In this document: positions 1 through 5,574 of the stretch, one piece after another
Position numbering within the stretch: position 1 is the stretch's first letter
Layout: each line of letters starts with the position of its first letter
Assembly (NCBI GenBank): GCA_023250175.1
Contig: JAHFBD010000028.1
Span: 1 to 14,504, forward strand
Source of the DNA: Candidatus Melainabacteria bacterium
GTDB taxonomy: Bacteria; Cyanobacteriota; Vampirovibrionia; 2-02-FULL-35-15
Reading direction: 5' to 3'
DNA: 14,504 nucleotides
Notes under the pieces: model-generated
Seen by the model: the letters and a program-made list of their open reading frames with translations, nothing else
What the model was told of the DNA's origin: nothing
Database searches by the model: none
Translations under genes and position numbers: made by a program

Positions 1-1
1 G

Positions 2-577
2 TTTAACGCAAGACCAATACAAAGACCAGATAGTTCACGAACACTGGTTTTTCAGGAATATGCCTTGTTTCCATGGCTAAGTATTTTAGATAATGTAGCA
101 TTTGGGCTAACGACAAAAAAATATAACTCTAAAAAAAATCGTGAAGTTGCTCTTGAATATTTAAACTTGGTAGGATTAGCAAATTATAAAGATTACTCTG
201 TGAGTCAGTTATCGGGAGGGATGAAACAAAGAGTGGCAATTGCAAGAGCACTTGCAGTTGAGCCGGAGATCTTGCTTTTAGATGAGCCATTTGGTGCTTT
301 AGATCAATATACTCGCGAAAGTATGCAACTTGAGATATTAAGACTATGGATGAGATCAAAAAGAACAGTATTGTTTGTAACACATAGTGTTGATGAAGCA
401 TTAAAGCTTGCTGACAGAATTATCGTGGTTGGTGGTAAACCAGGGAAAATTTTATTAAATATAACGATTGCTGCATCAAGACCAAGGGATTTTAAAAGTT
501 CTCAGCTTGTGACTATAAGAAATCAAATTCTTGAAAAATTAATACAACCTGATTTATTTATGGGTGCAGATATTTAG
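2..577 (+). CDS. ABC transporter ATP-binding protein, nitrate/sulfonate/taurine type (5'-truncated)
   Basis: This is the C-terminal 191 residues of an ABC ATPase. The frame is open to the window's left edge, so the true start lies outside. Visible motifs in order are the Q-loop (VFQEYALFPW), the signature LSGGMKQR, Walker B with D-loop (ILLLDEPFGALD) and the switch histidine (FVTHSVDEA). The PW after the Q-loop and the FGALD D-loop are typical of the SsuB/TauB/NrtD branch, which energises uptake of nitrate, sulfonate, taurine or related small anions at the cytoplasmic face. The Walker A motif would be upstream and is not visible. Permease and binding-protein genes are not in the window, so the substrate cannot be named. 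The stop is 12 bases before rsmI, suggesting co-transcription. Confidence 0.9.
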   Translation, partial: FNARPIQRPDSSRTLVFQEYALFPWLSILDNVAFGLTTKKYNSKKNREVALEYLNLVGLANYKDYSVSQLSGGMKQRVAIARALAVEPEILLLDEPFGALDQYTRESMQLEILRLWMRSKRTVLFVTHSVDEALKLADRIIVVGGKPGKILLNITIAASRPRDFKSSQLVTIRNQILEKLIQPDLFMGADI

Positions 578-589
578 GGGGATTAAATA

Positions 590-1441
590 ATGAAATCTGA
601 GAGTGGTACTCTTTATGTGGTTTCAACTCCTATTGGCAATCTTGAAGATATTACACTGCGTGCTTTAAGGATTTTAAAAGAGGTTGATTTTATTTTATGT
701 GAAGATACAAGGGTTACATCTAAGCTTTTAAATAAGTATGAAATAAAAACAAAATTAATTAGTTTTCATAAATTTAATGAAAGCAAAAAATCAGAGTATG
801 TATTAGATTTATTAACAGAGGGAAAAAATTTAGCTTTAGTTTCTGACGCAGGAACTCCACTTATTTTAGATCCAGGATGTGATTTGGTTCTCAGTGCTAG
901 GAGTAAAGGTATTAAAATCGTTGCAATACCAGGACCAAGTTCTTTAACCTGTGCTTTATCGCTTTGTTCATATAAAACAAATGATTTTTTGTTTTTAGGC
1001 TTTTTGCCAGAACAAAAATCAAACAGGGGAAAAATAATTAGCTCTTTAAAACAAAGAGCAAGCCTTGTGATTTTATTTATAGCGCCACATGACTTGAAAA
1101 AATATTTGGGTGAGATATTTAGTGTGTATCCTAATCTTGATGTTTTTTATGCAAGAGAGTTGACAAAAATGTTTGAAGAATGTTGGTATGGAAAGCTCTC
1201 AGAGCTTGTTGAAATTGTAAATAATAAAACTTTAAAGGGTGAAATAGTTTTGGGCTTGAAATTTGGTATTGATAAGGGTGGTCTTAGTCAGTCTGAGAAT
1301 GTGGATTTTGATTTGGTAATTAAAGAAATGAAAAGTTTAATTAATGAAGGATATTCTCTGAAAGAGGCTTCAAAGAGTTTTGCTGATAAGCTTGGTCTTT
1401 CAAAAAAACTTCTTTACGATAAGTATTTGAAGAGTAAATAA
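590..1441 (+). CDS. rsmI: 16S rRNA (cytidine(1402)-2'-O)-methyltransferase
   Basis: RsmI uses S-adenosylmethionine to 2'-O-methylate C1402 of 16S rRNA in the decoding centre. The 283-residue protein has the full family pattern: STPIGNLEDIT near residues 12-22, CEDTR at 37-41, the SAM-binding SDAGTP at 85-90, the PGPSS loop at 114-118 and GFLP at 137-140. Length matches the usual 280-290 residues, including the C-terminal helical region that distinguishes RsmI from other tetrapyrrole-methylase-fold enzymes. The ATG is preceded by a G-rich Shine-Dalgarno sequence (AGGGGGA) at good spacing. It lies 12 bases after the ABC ATPase gene and probably shares its transcript. The function is not obviously related to that neighbour. 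Confidence 0.96.
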   Translation: MKSESGTLYVVSTPIGNLEDITLRALRILKEVDFILCEDTRVTSKLLNKYEIKTKLISFHKFNESKKSEYVLDLLTEGKNLALVSDAGTPLILDPGCDLVLSARSKGIKIVAIPGPSSLTCALSLCSYKTNDFLFLGFLPEQKSNRGKIISSLKQRASLVILFIAPHDLKKYLGEIFSVYPNLDVFYARELTKMFEECWYGKLSELVEIVNNKTLKGEIVLGLKFGIDKGGLSQSENVDFDLVIKEMKSLINEGYSLKEASKSFADKLGLSKKLLYDKYLKSK

Positions 1442-1491
1442 ATTGTATTGATATGAATTGTTGAAGGTAGTTTTGGTTTTGTAAATATTTT

Positions 1492-1609
1492 GAGGATACA
1501 CACTAAATATTGCCTTTCCTCAGCCCATCCGACCATTAACTAGGCGTTAATAGTTCCCGTCAGGGCATTCGGAGATGGCAATAATCTGTTGTGTATTTAG
1601 ATCATCCTC
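1492..1609 (+). ncRNA. candidate structured RNA or nagA leader, family unknown
   Basis: This GC-rich patch stands out in an AT-rich intergenic region and folds into a long branched rod. Visible pairings from outside inward are GAGGAT 1492-1497 with ATCCTC 1604-1609, CTAAAT 1503-1508 with ATTTAG 1595-1600, ATTGCC 1509-1514 with GGCAAT 1577-1582, and TCCGA 1528-1532 with TCGGA 1569-1573. The last stem encloses two hairpins, ATTAAC/GTTAAT (1535-1551) and CCC-GTCA-GGG (1556-1565). The ends pair with each other, as in free-standing RNAs such as 6S RNA, but I see no match to 6S, SRP, RNase P, tmRNA or a riboswitch I know. It ends about 50 bases before nagA, so a 5'-leader role is equally possible. 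An AT-rich stretch with poor promoter-like boxes precedes it. Strand is inferred from the neighbouring genes. Confidence 0.55.
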
Positions 1610-1659
1610 GAATTTGTTACAGACCCGATGGTTTTTGTTAATCTATAGCTAGGTTGATC

Positions 1660-2871
1660 ATGAGACACATAGAAGAAAAAACAAAACTTATTAAGCTAAC
1701 AGGCTTTAACAAGGTTGTTGGGGCAGATATAGTAACTCGTGATTTGTTTATTAAAGATGGAATTATTTGTTTGGAAAGTGATGTTAATGATTTAAGTAAT
1801 TGTTTAACATTAGATTTGAATGATTGTGTTATTGCTCCTGGCTTTATTGATCCACAGGTAAATGGTTTAGGTTCTTGTAGTTTTTGGTCTGACCCCATGC
1901 CTAGTTTTAATGAGATTGATGAATTACGAAAAGAATTAGCTTTTAGTGGTGTGGTTTCATTTTGCCCAACAATTATTACAGCGTCTGTTGAAAAGATTAC
2001 TAAAGCAATTGATTATATTAATGCTTATATAAAGCAAACACAAGCAGCTCCTGGAGCTAGGATCCTTGGTCTACATATAGAAGGAGTTTTTATTACTAAG
2101 TATGGTGTACATAACCCAACGTATGTGCAAAAAGATTTGACCATTGAAAATCTTAAACCATTTGTAAAACCTAATGTAGTTATTTTTACGTTAGCTCCTG
2201 AATTAGATAAAACAGGTGAAGCAATAAAATTTTTGCAAGGCAATAATATCCTTGTTTCAATAGGACATAGCAATGCTACTTATAGAGAAGGTAAAGCTGC
2301 TATAAAAAATTATAATTTGCATACGGTTACTCATATGTTCAATTCATTAAGAGGTGTAGAAGGCTTTTCTCATAGAGGAAACAATTTAAATCTTGAGATT
2401 CTAAGATCTAAACTACAAGATAAATCAAAAATTAATCCTGACTCTGATGGAATTATGCTTGCCGTCTTAGAAGATAAAGAAGTTTTATGCATGGTAATTT
2501 CTGATGGGGTTCATGTAAGTCCTAGTGTTATTAGATTATTAAAAGAGTTTAAGGATAATGACCATTTTGTATTAGTGTCAGATTTGGTTTCTAAGGATTT
2601 TTATGATACAGAAAGTTTAAAAGGCATGTTGGGTGGGGGGCAGCATACTGTTAGTAACTGTATATCAAATCTTATAAACTGGAAGCTTTCTAATATAGAA
2701 GATAGTTTATTGTTTGCTTCAAGACCGCTTAGTAAGCAATTGAAAACTGCACAAAAAGCAGGTTTGGGGCATATTGAATTTGGTAAAGAGGCTAATATAG
2801 TATTGTGGGATACAACAAAAAATGTAGTTAAGGGAACCATTATAGGAGAAAATGTATTCTTTAATTATTAA
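1660..2871 (+). CDS. nagA: N-acetylglucosamine-6-phosphate deacetylase, diverged
   Basis: NagA hydrolyses N-acetylglucosamine-6-phosphate to glucosamine-6-phosphate and acetate in amino-sugar and cell-wall recycling. The amidohydrolase pattern is present: PGFIDPQVNG near residues 60-69, GLHIEG (metal-binding Glu) near 137-142, IGHSNATY (metal His) near 201-208, THMFNS (metal His) near 224-229, ISDGVHVSP near 280-288, and LVSD with the catalytic Asp near 305-308. It is more diverged than usual: HIEGVF replaces the common HLEGPF, the motif after the catalytic Asp is LVSKDF rather than the usual Ala-rich stretch, and about 25 extra residues follow the FSHR motif. I chose ATG 1660, which has AGG six bases upstream; a TTG at 1654 in the same frame is the alternative. 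It may act on a related acetylated sugar phosphate. Confidence 0.88.
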   Translation: MRHIEEKTKLIKLTGFNKVVGADIVTRDLFIKDGIICLESDVNDLSNCLTLDLNDCVIAPGFIDPQVNGLGSCSFWSDPMPSFNEIDELRKELAFSGVVSFCPTIITASVEKITKAIDYINAYIKQTQAAPGARILGLHIEGVFITKYGVHNPTYVQKDLTIENLKPFVKPNVVIFTLAPELDKTGEAIKFLQGNNILVSIGHSNATYREGKAAIKNYNLHTVTHMFNSLRGVEGFSHRGNNLNLEILRSKLQDKSKINPDSDGIMLAVLEDKEVLCMVISDGVHVSPSVIRLLKEFKDNDHFVLVSDLVSKDFYDTESLKGMLGGGQHTVSNCISNLINWKLSNIEDSLLFASRPLSKQLKTAQKAGLGHIEFGKEANIVLWDTTKNVVKGTIIGENVFFNY

Positions 2872-2931
2872 AGGGTTATATGATTACTGTATAGTTTTAA
2901 GTGTCTTGGGGGAAAATATAGAGTTAATAAA

Positions 2932-3228
2932 ATGAATAAGTATGTTTTAGGTTGGCCGCAGCCAAATGGAAAAGTTGCATTACTTTGTAGATCTGGAGGT
3001 TCTAATCCAGGTCCAGCATTTTGCCAGGCAAGAAAAGAAGCTATTTTACTTAGAACAAAACTTGCAAATGATCCTCGGGGAAGATTAAATAAAAAAGCAA
3101 GAGAGATTATTAAAAGACTTTTTATTTATATGTATGTAAGTGATGAAACGATAATGTGGAGACCTGGTGATTTGTGGGTTTATATGGATCCTAGAAAATT
3201 AGTGTTATTAGAGCAAGCAAGATTTTAA
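2932..3228 (+). CDS. hypothetical protein, 98 residues, basic
   Basis: I do not recognise this protein. It is rich in Lys and Arg, with no signal peptide or membrane segment visible. The first third has a Gly/Pro-rich patch containing two cysteines (CRSGGSNPGPAFC), the middle is a likely basic helix (KKAREIIKRLF), and the end is Trp-, Met- and Tyr-rich (MWRPGDLWVYMDPRK). It starts at an ATG 60 bases after nagA. GAG about eight bases upstream could be a weak Shine-Dalgarno site, while a stronger GGGGG run lies too far away. Normal codon usage and a frame open over almost the whole interval support a real gene. A nucleic-acid-binding role would fit the charge, but that is only inference. Confidence 0.6.
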   Translation: MNKYVLGWPQPNGKVALLCRSGGSNPGPAFCQARKEAILLRTKLANDPRGRLNKKAREIIKRLFIYMYVSDETIMWRPGDLWVYMDPRKLVLLEQARF

Positions 3229-3297
3229 TTGTACACAAAATTTAGACTGGTAATTGTTTAGATACTTTATGACAAGCATAATTTAACCTTAGCTGTC

Positions 3298-3303
3298 TAA
3301 TAA
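3298..3303 (+). promoter_or_regulatory. putative -10 box ahead of hairpin copy 1
   Basis: TAATAA lies five bases upstream of the first leader hairpin, at the same relative place as TATAAA, TATAAT and TATAAA at the other three copies. No convincing -35 box is visible. The call rests mainly on the repeated arrangement. Confidence 0.35.
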
Positions 3304-3308
3304 AGTGA

Positions 3309-3334
3309 GGCTTGTCCAATTTATTTGGCAAGCC
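3309..3334 (+). ncRNA. leader hairpin family, copy 1
   Basis: Outer stem GGCTTG/CAAGCC, one bulged T on the 5' side, inner stem CCA/TGG, and loop ATTTATT. It opens a 5' leader of about 220 bases for the small protein at 3532. The other copies are at 3803, 5524 and 10828. Paired bases differ among copies while the loop and bulge are kept. Confidence 0.75.
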
Positions 3335-3531
3335 GAATGGTCTATGCAAAGGTGGCTCTGAGGAGCAATGTCACCGCAAGAGCCACCTGAATACAAATTG
3401 TTAACACCAGGTTAAATAATACACTGCGAGGACTACTATAAAGTGAGGATCTTCATAAGCATTTAATTGTTTATAGGGTAAAACCTGAATAGAGATAGTC
3501 CTTAGGGGTAAGAATATATTGGTAGAACTTT
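3335..3531 (+). promoter_or_regulatory. remainder of structured leader upstream of the 74-residue protein
   Basis: The gene-free interval 3229-3531 holds several strong foldings besides the copy-1 hairpin. There is a perfect 10-bp stem AGGTGGCTCT (3350-3359) with AGAGCCACCT (3379-3388), closing a 19-base loop. Further on, AGGACTA (3429-3435) pairs with TAGTCCT (3496-3502), and CTATAAA (3436-3442) pairs with TTTATAG (3470-3476). A small hairpin AGG/CCT lies between the two 3' strands, giving a three-way junction. GGTAGAAC (3521-3528) ends just before the ATG. No poly-T tract follows the stems, so they do not look like terminators. A cis-regulatory RNA or a separate small RNA is likely; I recognise no known class. 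Confidence 0.5.
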
Positions 3532-3756
3532 ATGAATACTCACTCATACATGATTAAAAGACAAGAAAGAAGAACAATATCTTTTCCGGCAAATATTTTG
3601 AAATATTTAGCATTAAATGAAGCTTATAAGCAGGATTTAAAAGAAAATACTACCGTTACAAAAAAAACAAATGATTTACCCTTTATATCTTCAATAACTA
3701 GTCAATTTACTCCTCAAGGGGTTATCCATGCTAGGTTATCTTTTTTACAATATTAA
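3532..3756 (+). CDS. hypothetical small protein, 74 residues, with LQY C-terminal motif
   Basis: I do not recognise this protein. It is polar and basic (KRQERR near residues 9-14), with no signal peptide, membrane helix or cysteines. Its C-terminus, PQGVIHARLSFLQY, aligns without gaps to PYAGIYANLKNLQY near the C-terminus of the 100-residue protein encoded at 3970-4272, with seven of fourteen residues identical (PxxxIxAxLxxLQY). This supports both as real, related genes. ATG 3532 lies seven bases after GGTAG, which is only a weak Shine-Dalgarno match. It sits behind leader-hairpin copy 1 and is followed by copy 2, so it is probably its own transcription unit. Function is unknown. Confidence 0.55.
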   Translation: MNTHSYMIKRQERRTISFPANILKYLALNEAYKQDLKENTTVTKKTNDLPFISSITSQFTPQGVIHARLSFLQY

Positions 3757-3793
3757 GCTTTTTCAGTTACTGCCTAGCTATAATGCAGAAGAC

Positions 3794-3799
3794 TATAAA
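3794..3799 (+). promoter_or_regulatory. putative -10 box ahead of hairpin copy 2
   Basis: TATAAA lies three bases upstream of the copy-2 hairpin. Upstream, GTTACTGCCTAGCTA (3766-3780) resembles GTTACTATCTAGCTA (10778-10792), found upstream of copy 4. That suggests a shared upstream element, although its distance to the -10 box differs. Confidence 0.4.
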
Positions 3800-3802
3800 T
3801 AA

Positions 3803-3832
3803 GCTTTTTGTGTGATTTATTCACCAAAAAGC
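3803..3832 (+). ncRNA. leader hairpin family, copy 2
   Basis: Outer stem GCTTTTTG/CAAAAAGC, bulged T, inner stem GTG/CAC, and loop ATTTATT. This is the longest of the four outer stems. It begins the leader of the 100-residue protein at 3970. Confidence 0.75.
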
Positions 3833-3969
3833 GTCGAAACTCAAAAGCGAGTTGAGCATTAGTGCGAAACGAGCGGTAGGTAGAAACCTTTTTCATAACT
3901 TGGCTTTAATCTGGATTTGGTAAAAATTCCTCGGCTTATTACCTAAGTTGATTAAACTGTTTTAAATTT
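3833..3969 (+). promoter_or_regulatory. leader 3' part with conserved GCGGTAGGTAGAAAC block
   Basis: After the hairpin comes a small stem AACTC/GAGTT (3838-3853), then AGTGC-GAAAC and GCGGTAGGTAGAAAC (3873-3887). The last block is identical to 10928-10942 in the cmk leader. About 80 further bases lead to the start codon and include AACTTGG (3897-3903), which could pair with CCTAAGTT (3942-3949). No Shine-Dalgarno sequence is visible next to the ATG. Confidence 0.45.
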
Positions 3970-4272
3970 ATGCAAGCATCAATGTTACCAGCTAAGATAA
4001 CTCCAAGCAGATTGCCTGATTATTTTGATCGTGGGCAATCTCAAAATGATTTTCCACTTACGGTTAATAAATCAAATATAAAAGAAGTCGAAGGAAAAGA
4101 TCAAGTTAGTCTAAAATCCGTTGAAAATAATAGCTTAGAAAAATATGAATATAAACCGTTAAAATCAAAAACAGATTTACCAACAAGTGAAGATCTTGGT
4201 ATTAATAATCCTTATGCAGGAATCTATGCTAATTTAAAAAATCTGCAATACTATACAAGACCAGCTGCTTAA
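3970..4272 (+). CDS. hypothetical small protein, 100 residues, with LQYY C-terminal motif
   Basis: I do not recognise this protein. It is a hydrophilic, Asn/Ser/Lys-rich, probably disordered polypeptide with no signal peptide or membrane segment. The conserved-looking part is the C-terminus PYAGIYANLKNLQYYTRPAA, whose first 14 residues match the end of the 74-residue protein at 3532-3756. A short C-terminal motif on a variable body suggests a docking or targeting tail. The start ATG lacks a clear Shine-Dalgarno sequence (TTTTAAATTT precedes it). ATG 3982 is a possible internal alternative in the same frame. It ends about 80 bases before the L10-type leader and is presumably transcribed separately from rplJ. 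Confidence 0.55.
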   Translation: MQASMLPAKITPSRLPDYFDRGQSQNDFPLTVNKSNIKEVEGKDQVSLKSVENNSLEKYEYKPLKSKTDLPTSEDLGINNPYAGIYANLKNLQYYTRPAA

Positions 4273-4353
4273 ATAGACAAAGTAATGATAATCATTTAGC
4301 AATACCATTTGACTTTCTAAGTTAAATATAGCAACATATAGTTTGTTCTTATG

Positions 4354-4429
4354 CCAAAGAAAGTTAGGAGGTGGTTGACACCTTTAAAACGTACCTAACT
4401 GAGGTTATAAAAAAATAACTTTTCTTTGG
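4354..4429 (+). promoter_or_regulatory. candidate ribosomal protein L10 leader
   Basis: A branched structure precedes rplJ. The closing stem is CCAAAGAAA (4354-4362) with TTTCTTTGG (4421-4429), followed by GTTAGG (4363-4368) with CCTAAC (4394-4399), hairpin AGGTG/CACCT (4369-4383), and hairpin GTTAT/ATAAC (4404-4419) over an A-rich loop. Placement immediately upstream of rplJ-rplL, with a terminator right after it, is the arrangement of L10 leaders. In those, the L10(L12)4 complex binds its own mRNA and represses expression. Homology to the Rfam L10 leader was not tested. TTGACT at 4309 may be a -35 box, but spacing to the TATAGT at 4337 is poor. Confidence 0.65.
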
Positions 4430-4454
4430 CCCCTATTTAGGGGTTTTTTATTTT
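4430..4454 (+). terminator. intrinsic terminator acting as attenuator before rplJ
   Basis: CCCCT (4430-4434) pairs with AGGGG (4439-4443) over an ATTT loop, followed by TTTTTTATTTT. It begins directly after the closing stem of the L10-type leader and ends 12 bases before the rplJ start. The likely role is premature termination when L10 is in excess. Confidence 0.75.
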
Positions 4455-4466
4455 GAGGATATATAA

Positions 4467-4994
4467 ATGAAAAAATTACAAGGTAAACAAGAAGTAGTTG
4501 CTGATTTAAAAGAAAGAGTATCAAAAGCAGGCTTTGCTTTGGTCAGTGATTATAGAGGAATGACTGTTACAGAACTTACTGAGTTACGGAATAGGCTTAG
4601 AGGAAGTAAATCTGACTGTAAGATTGCAAAGAATACTTTAATGAAAATAGCAGTTAAAGATACTAATCTTGCTGAATTAGAAAGTCTTTTTGAAGGACCA
4701 TCTGCGCTTTTATTAAGCTATGGTGAGCCTACTGAATGTGCAAAGATTTATGTTGAATATATAAAAGAAATTGAAAAAGGAGAAGTAAAGGGTGGAGTCT
4801 TCGAAGGAAAACTCTTAACTAAAGATCAAGTAAAAACTTTTGCGACATTGCCTTCTAAGGATGTTCTATTAGGGCAGATTGCAGGACTTCTTACTGCCAA
4901 TGCCGCAGGTGTTGTTGGTATCTTTGAAAGTTTAATAAGAGATATTGCTTTACTTGCTGAAGAAGTTGCAAAGAAAAATGATAAAGCAGCATAG
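4467..4994 (+). CDS. rplJ: 50S ribosomal protein L10
   Basis: L10 anchors the L7/L12 stalk on 23S rRNA and thereby recruits translation GTPases. The 175-residue length is normal. The N-terminal rRNA-binding region shows the family pattern (FALVSDYRGMTVTELTELRNRLR, then KNTLMKIAVKD, then EGPSALLLSYGEP). The C-terminal helix that binds L12 dimers lies in about the last 35 residues (IFESLIRDIALLAEEVAKK). The ATG has GAGGAT nine bases upstream. It forms an operon with rplL 58 bases downstream and is controlled by the leader and attenuator just upstream. rplK-rplA are not upstream, nor is rpoB downstream, unlike the commonest bacterial arrangement. Confidence 0.97.
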   Translation: MKKLQGKQEVVADLKERVSKAGFALVSDYRGMTVTELTELRNRLRGSKSDCKIAKNTLMKIAVKDTNLAELESLFEGPSALLLSYGEPTECAKIYVEYIKEIEKGEVKGGVFEGKLLTKDQVKTFATLPSKDVLLGQIAGLLTANAAGVVGIFESLIRDIALLAEEVAKKNDKAA

Positions 4995-5052
4995 TCTATA
5001 TGGTTTTAAGATGTAATCGTGTAAAAGTGTAAGAAGAAAAGGAGAAATAAAA

Positions 5053-5418
5053 ATGTCAAAAGTAGAAAAATTGTTGGAAGATATTTCAACATTAACAGTT
5101 CTGGAAGCTTCAGAACTAAAGAAAATGATGGAAGAGAAATTTGGAGTTACAGCGGCAGCACCAGTTGCAGTTGCTGCAGTTGCTGCAACTGCTCAAGCAG
5201 AAGAAAAAGATTCATTTGATGTTGTTTTATCAAGTGCTGGTGATAAGAAAATTGAAGTCTTGAAGGTTGTACGTGAAGTAACAGGTCTTGGTTTAAAAGA
5301 AGCTAAAGATCTTGTTGACGGTGCTCCAAAACCACTAAAGAATGGTCTTAAGAAAGATGAAGCAGAAGCTGTTAAGAAAAAAGTAGAAGCTGCTGGTGGC
5401 AAGGTAGAACTTAAGTAG
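5053..5418 (+). CDS. rplL: 50S ribosomal protein L7/L12
   Basis: L12 is the multicopy stalk protein that contacts EF-Tu, EF-G and other factors. The 121-residue protein has the expected three parts. An N-terminal dimerisation domain covers about residues 1-31. An Ala/Val-rich hinge at 32-50 carries the residues AAAPVAVAAVAATAQA. The C-terminal factor-binding domain from about 52 contains the VVREVTGLGLKEAKDLV helix region and ends GGKVELK. A strong AAGGAG Shine-Dalgarno sequence precedes the ATG, fitting the higher synthesis rate L12 needs relative to L10. It is the last gene of the rplJ-rplL unit, with a GC-rich hairpin 28 bases after the stop. Confidence 0.98.
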   Translation: MSKVEKLLEDISTLTVLEASELKKMMEEKFGVTAAAPVAVAAVAATAQAEEKDSFDVVLSSAGDKKIEVLKVVREVTGLGLKEAKDLVDGAPKPLKNGLKKDEAEAVKKKVEAAGGKVELK

Positions 5419-5446
5419 TGTAAAGGTACTCGAGATAAATCTATAT

Positions 5447-5476
5447 GGGCGGCTTTAAAAGCCGCCCGCTTTATAA
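5447..5476 (+). terminator. terminator after rplJ-rplL
   Basis: GGGCGGCT (5447-5454) pairs perfectly with AGCCGCCC (5460-5467) over a TTAAA loop. The following GCTTTATAA is only moderately T-rich, so termination may be incomplete, but position and stability fit the end of the ribosomal operon. Confidence 0.7.
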
Positions 5477-5510
5477 TTAGAGCTAAGGAAACTCAAACTT
5501 GTCTGAATCG

Positions 5511-5516
5511 TATAAT
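5511..5516 (+). promoter_or_regulatory. putative -10 box for accC
   Basis: A perfect TATAAT seven bases before the copy-3 hairpin, so transcription would start at or just before the hairpin. There is no good -35 hexamer at 16-18 bases, so an activator or a non-standard upstream contact may be used. Confidence 0.5.
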
Positions 5517-5523
5517 ATAAAAA

Positions 5524-5551
5524 GGATTTATCCGATTTACTCGGTAAATCC
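5524..5551 (+). ncRNA. leader hairpin family, copy 3 (accC)
   Basis: Outer stem GGATTTA/TAAATCC, bulged T, inner stem CCG/CGG, and loop ATTTACT, the only copy with C in the loop. GGTAGAA follows 18 bases later (5570-5576). Copy 4 has GGTAGA at nearly the same distance (17 bases). Confidence 0.75.
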
Positions 5552-5574
5552 GATCGAGTGAAAGGGATTGGTAG

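Noticed and set aside
65..67. TTG as start of the ABC ATPase
   Set aside because: It lies inside the Q-loop motif; the frame continues to the left edge and Walker A is missing.
1492..1609. 6S RNA, tmRNA, SRP RNA or RNase P identity for the structured region
   Set aside because: None of their conserved sequence motifs is visible; only the end-to-end pairing resembles 6S RNA.
1654..1659. TTG start for nagA two codons upstream of the ATG
   Set aside because: ATG 1660 has AGG at better spacing and is the stronger start codon, but TTG cannot be excluded.
3436..3476. Possible fifth copy of the leader hairpin (TATAAAGTGAGG context, loop with TTTAAT)
   Set aside because: The bulged T and the ATTTAYT loop are missing, and the stem is better explained by the three-way junction of the leader.
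3838..3870. Hammerhead-ribozyme-like string (TTGAGCA then GAAAC) in the copy-2 leader
   Set aside because: The CUGANGA core is not present and the three stems cannot be placed around a cleavage site.
3873..3887. GGTAGGTAG resembles part of some c-di-GMP-I riboswitch sequences
   Set aside because: The rest of the GEMM-I core (GGCAAACC and GCAAAG segments with their stems) is absent in both leaders.
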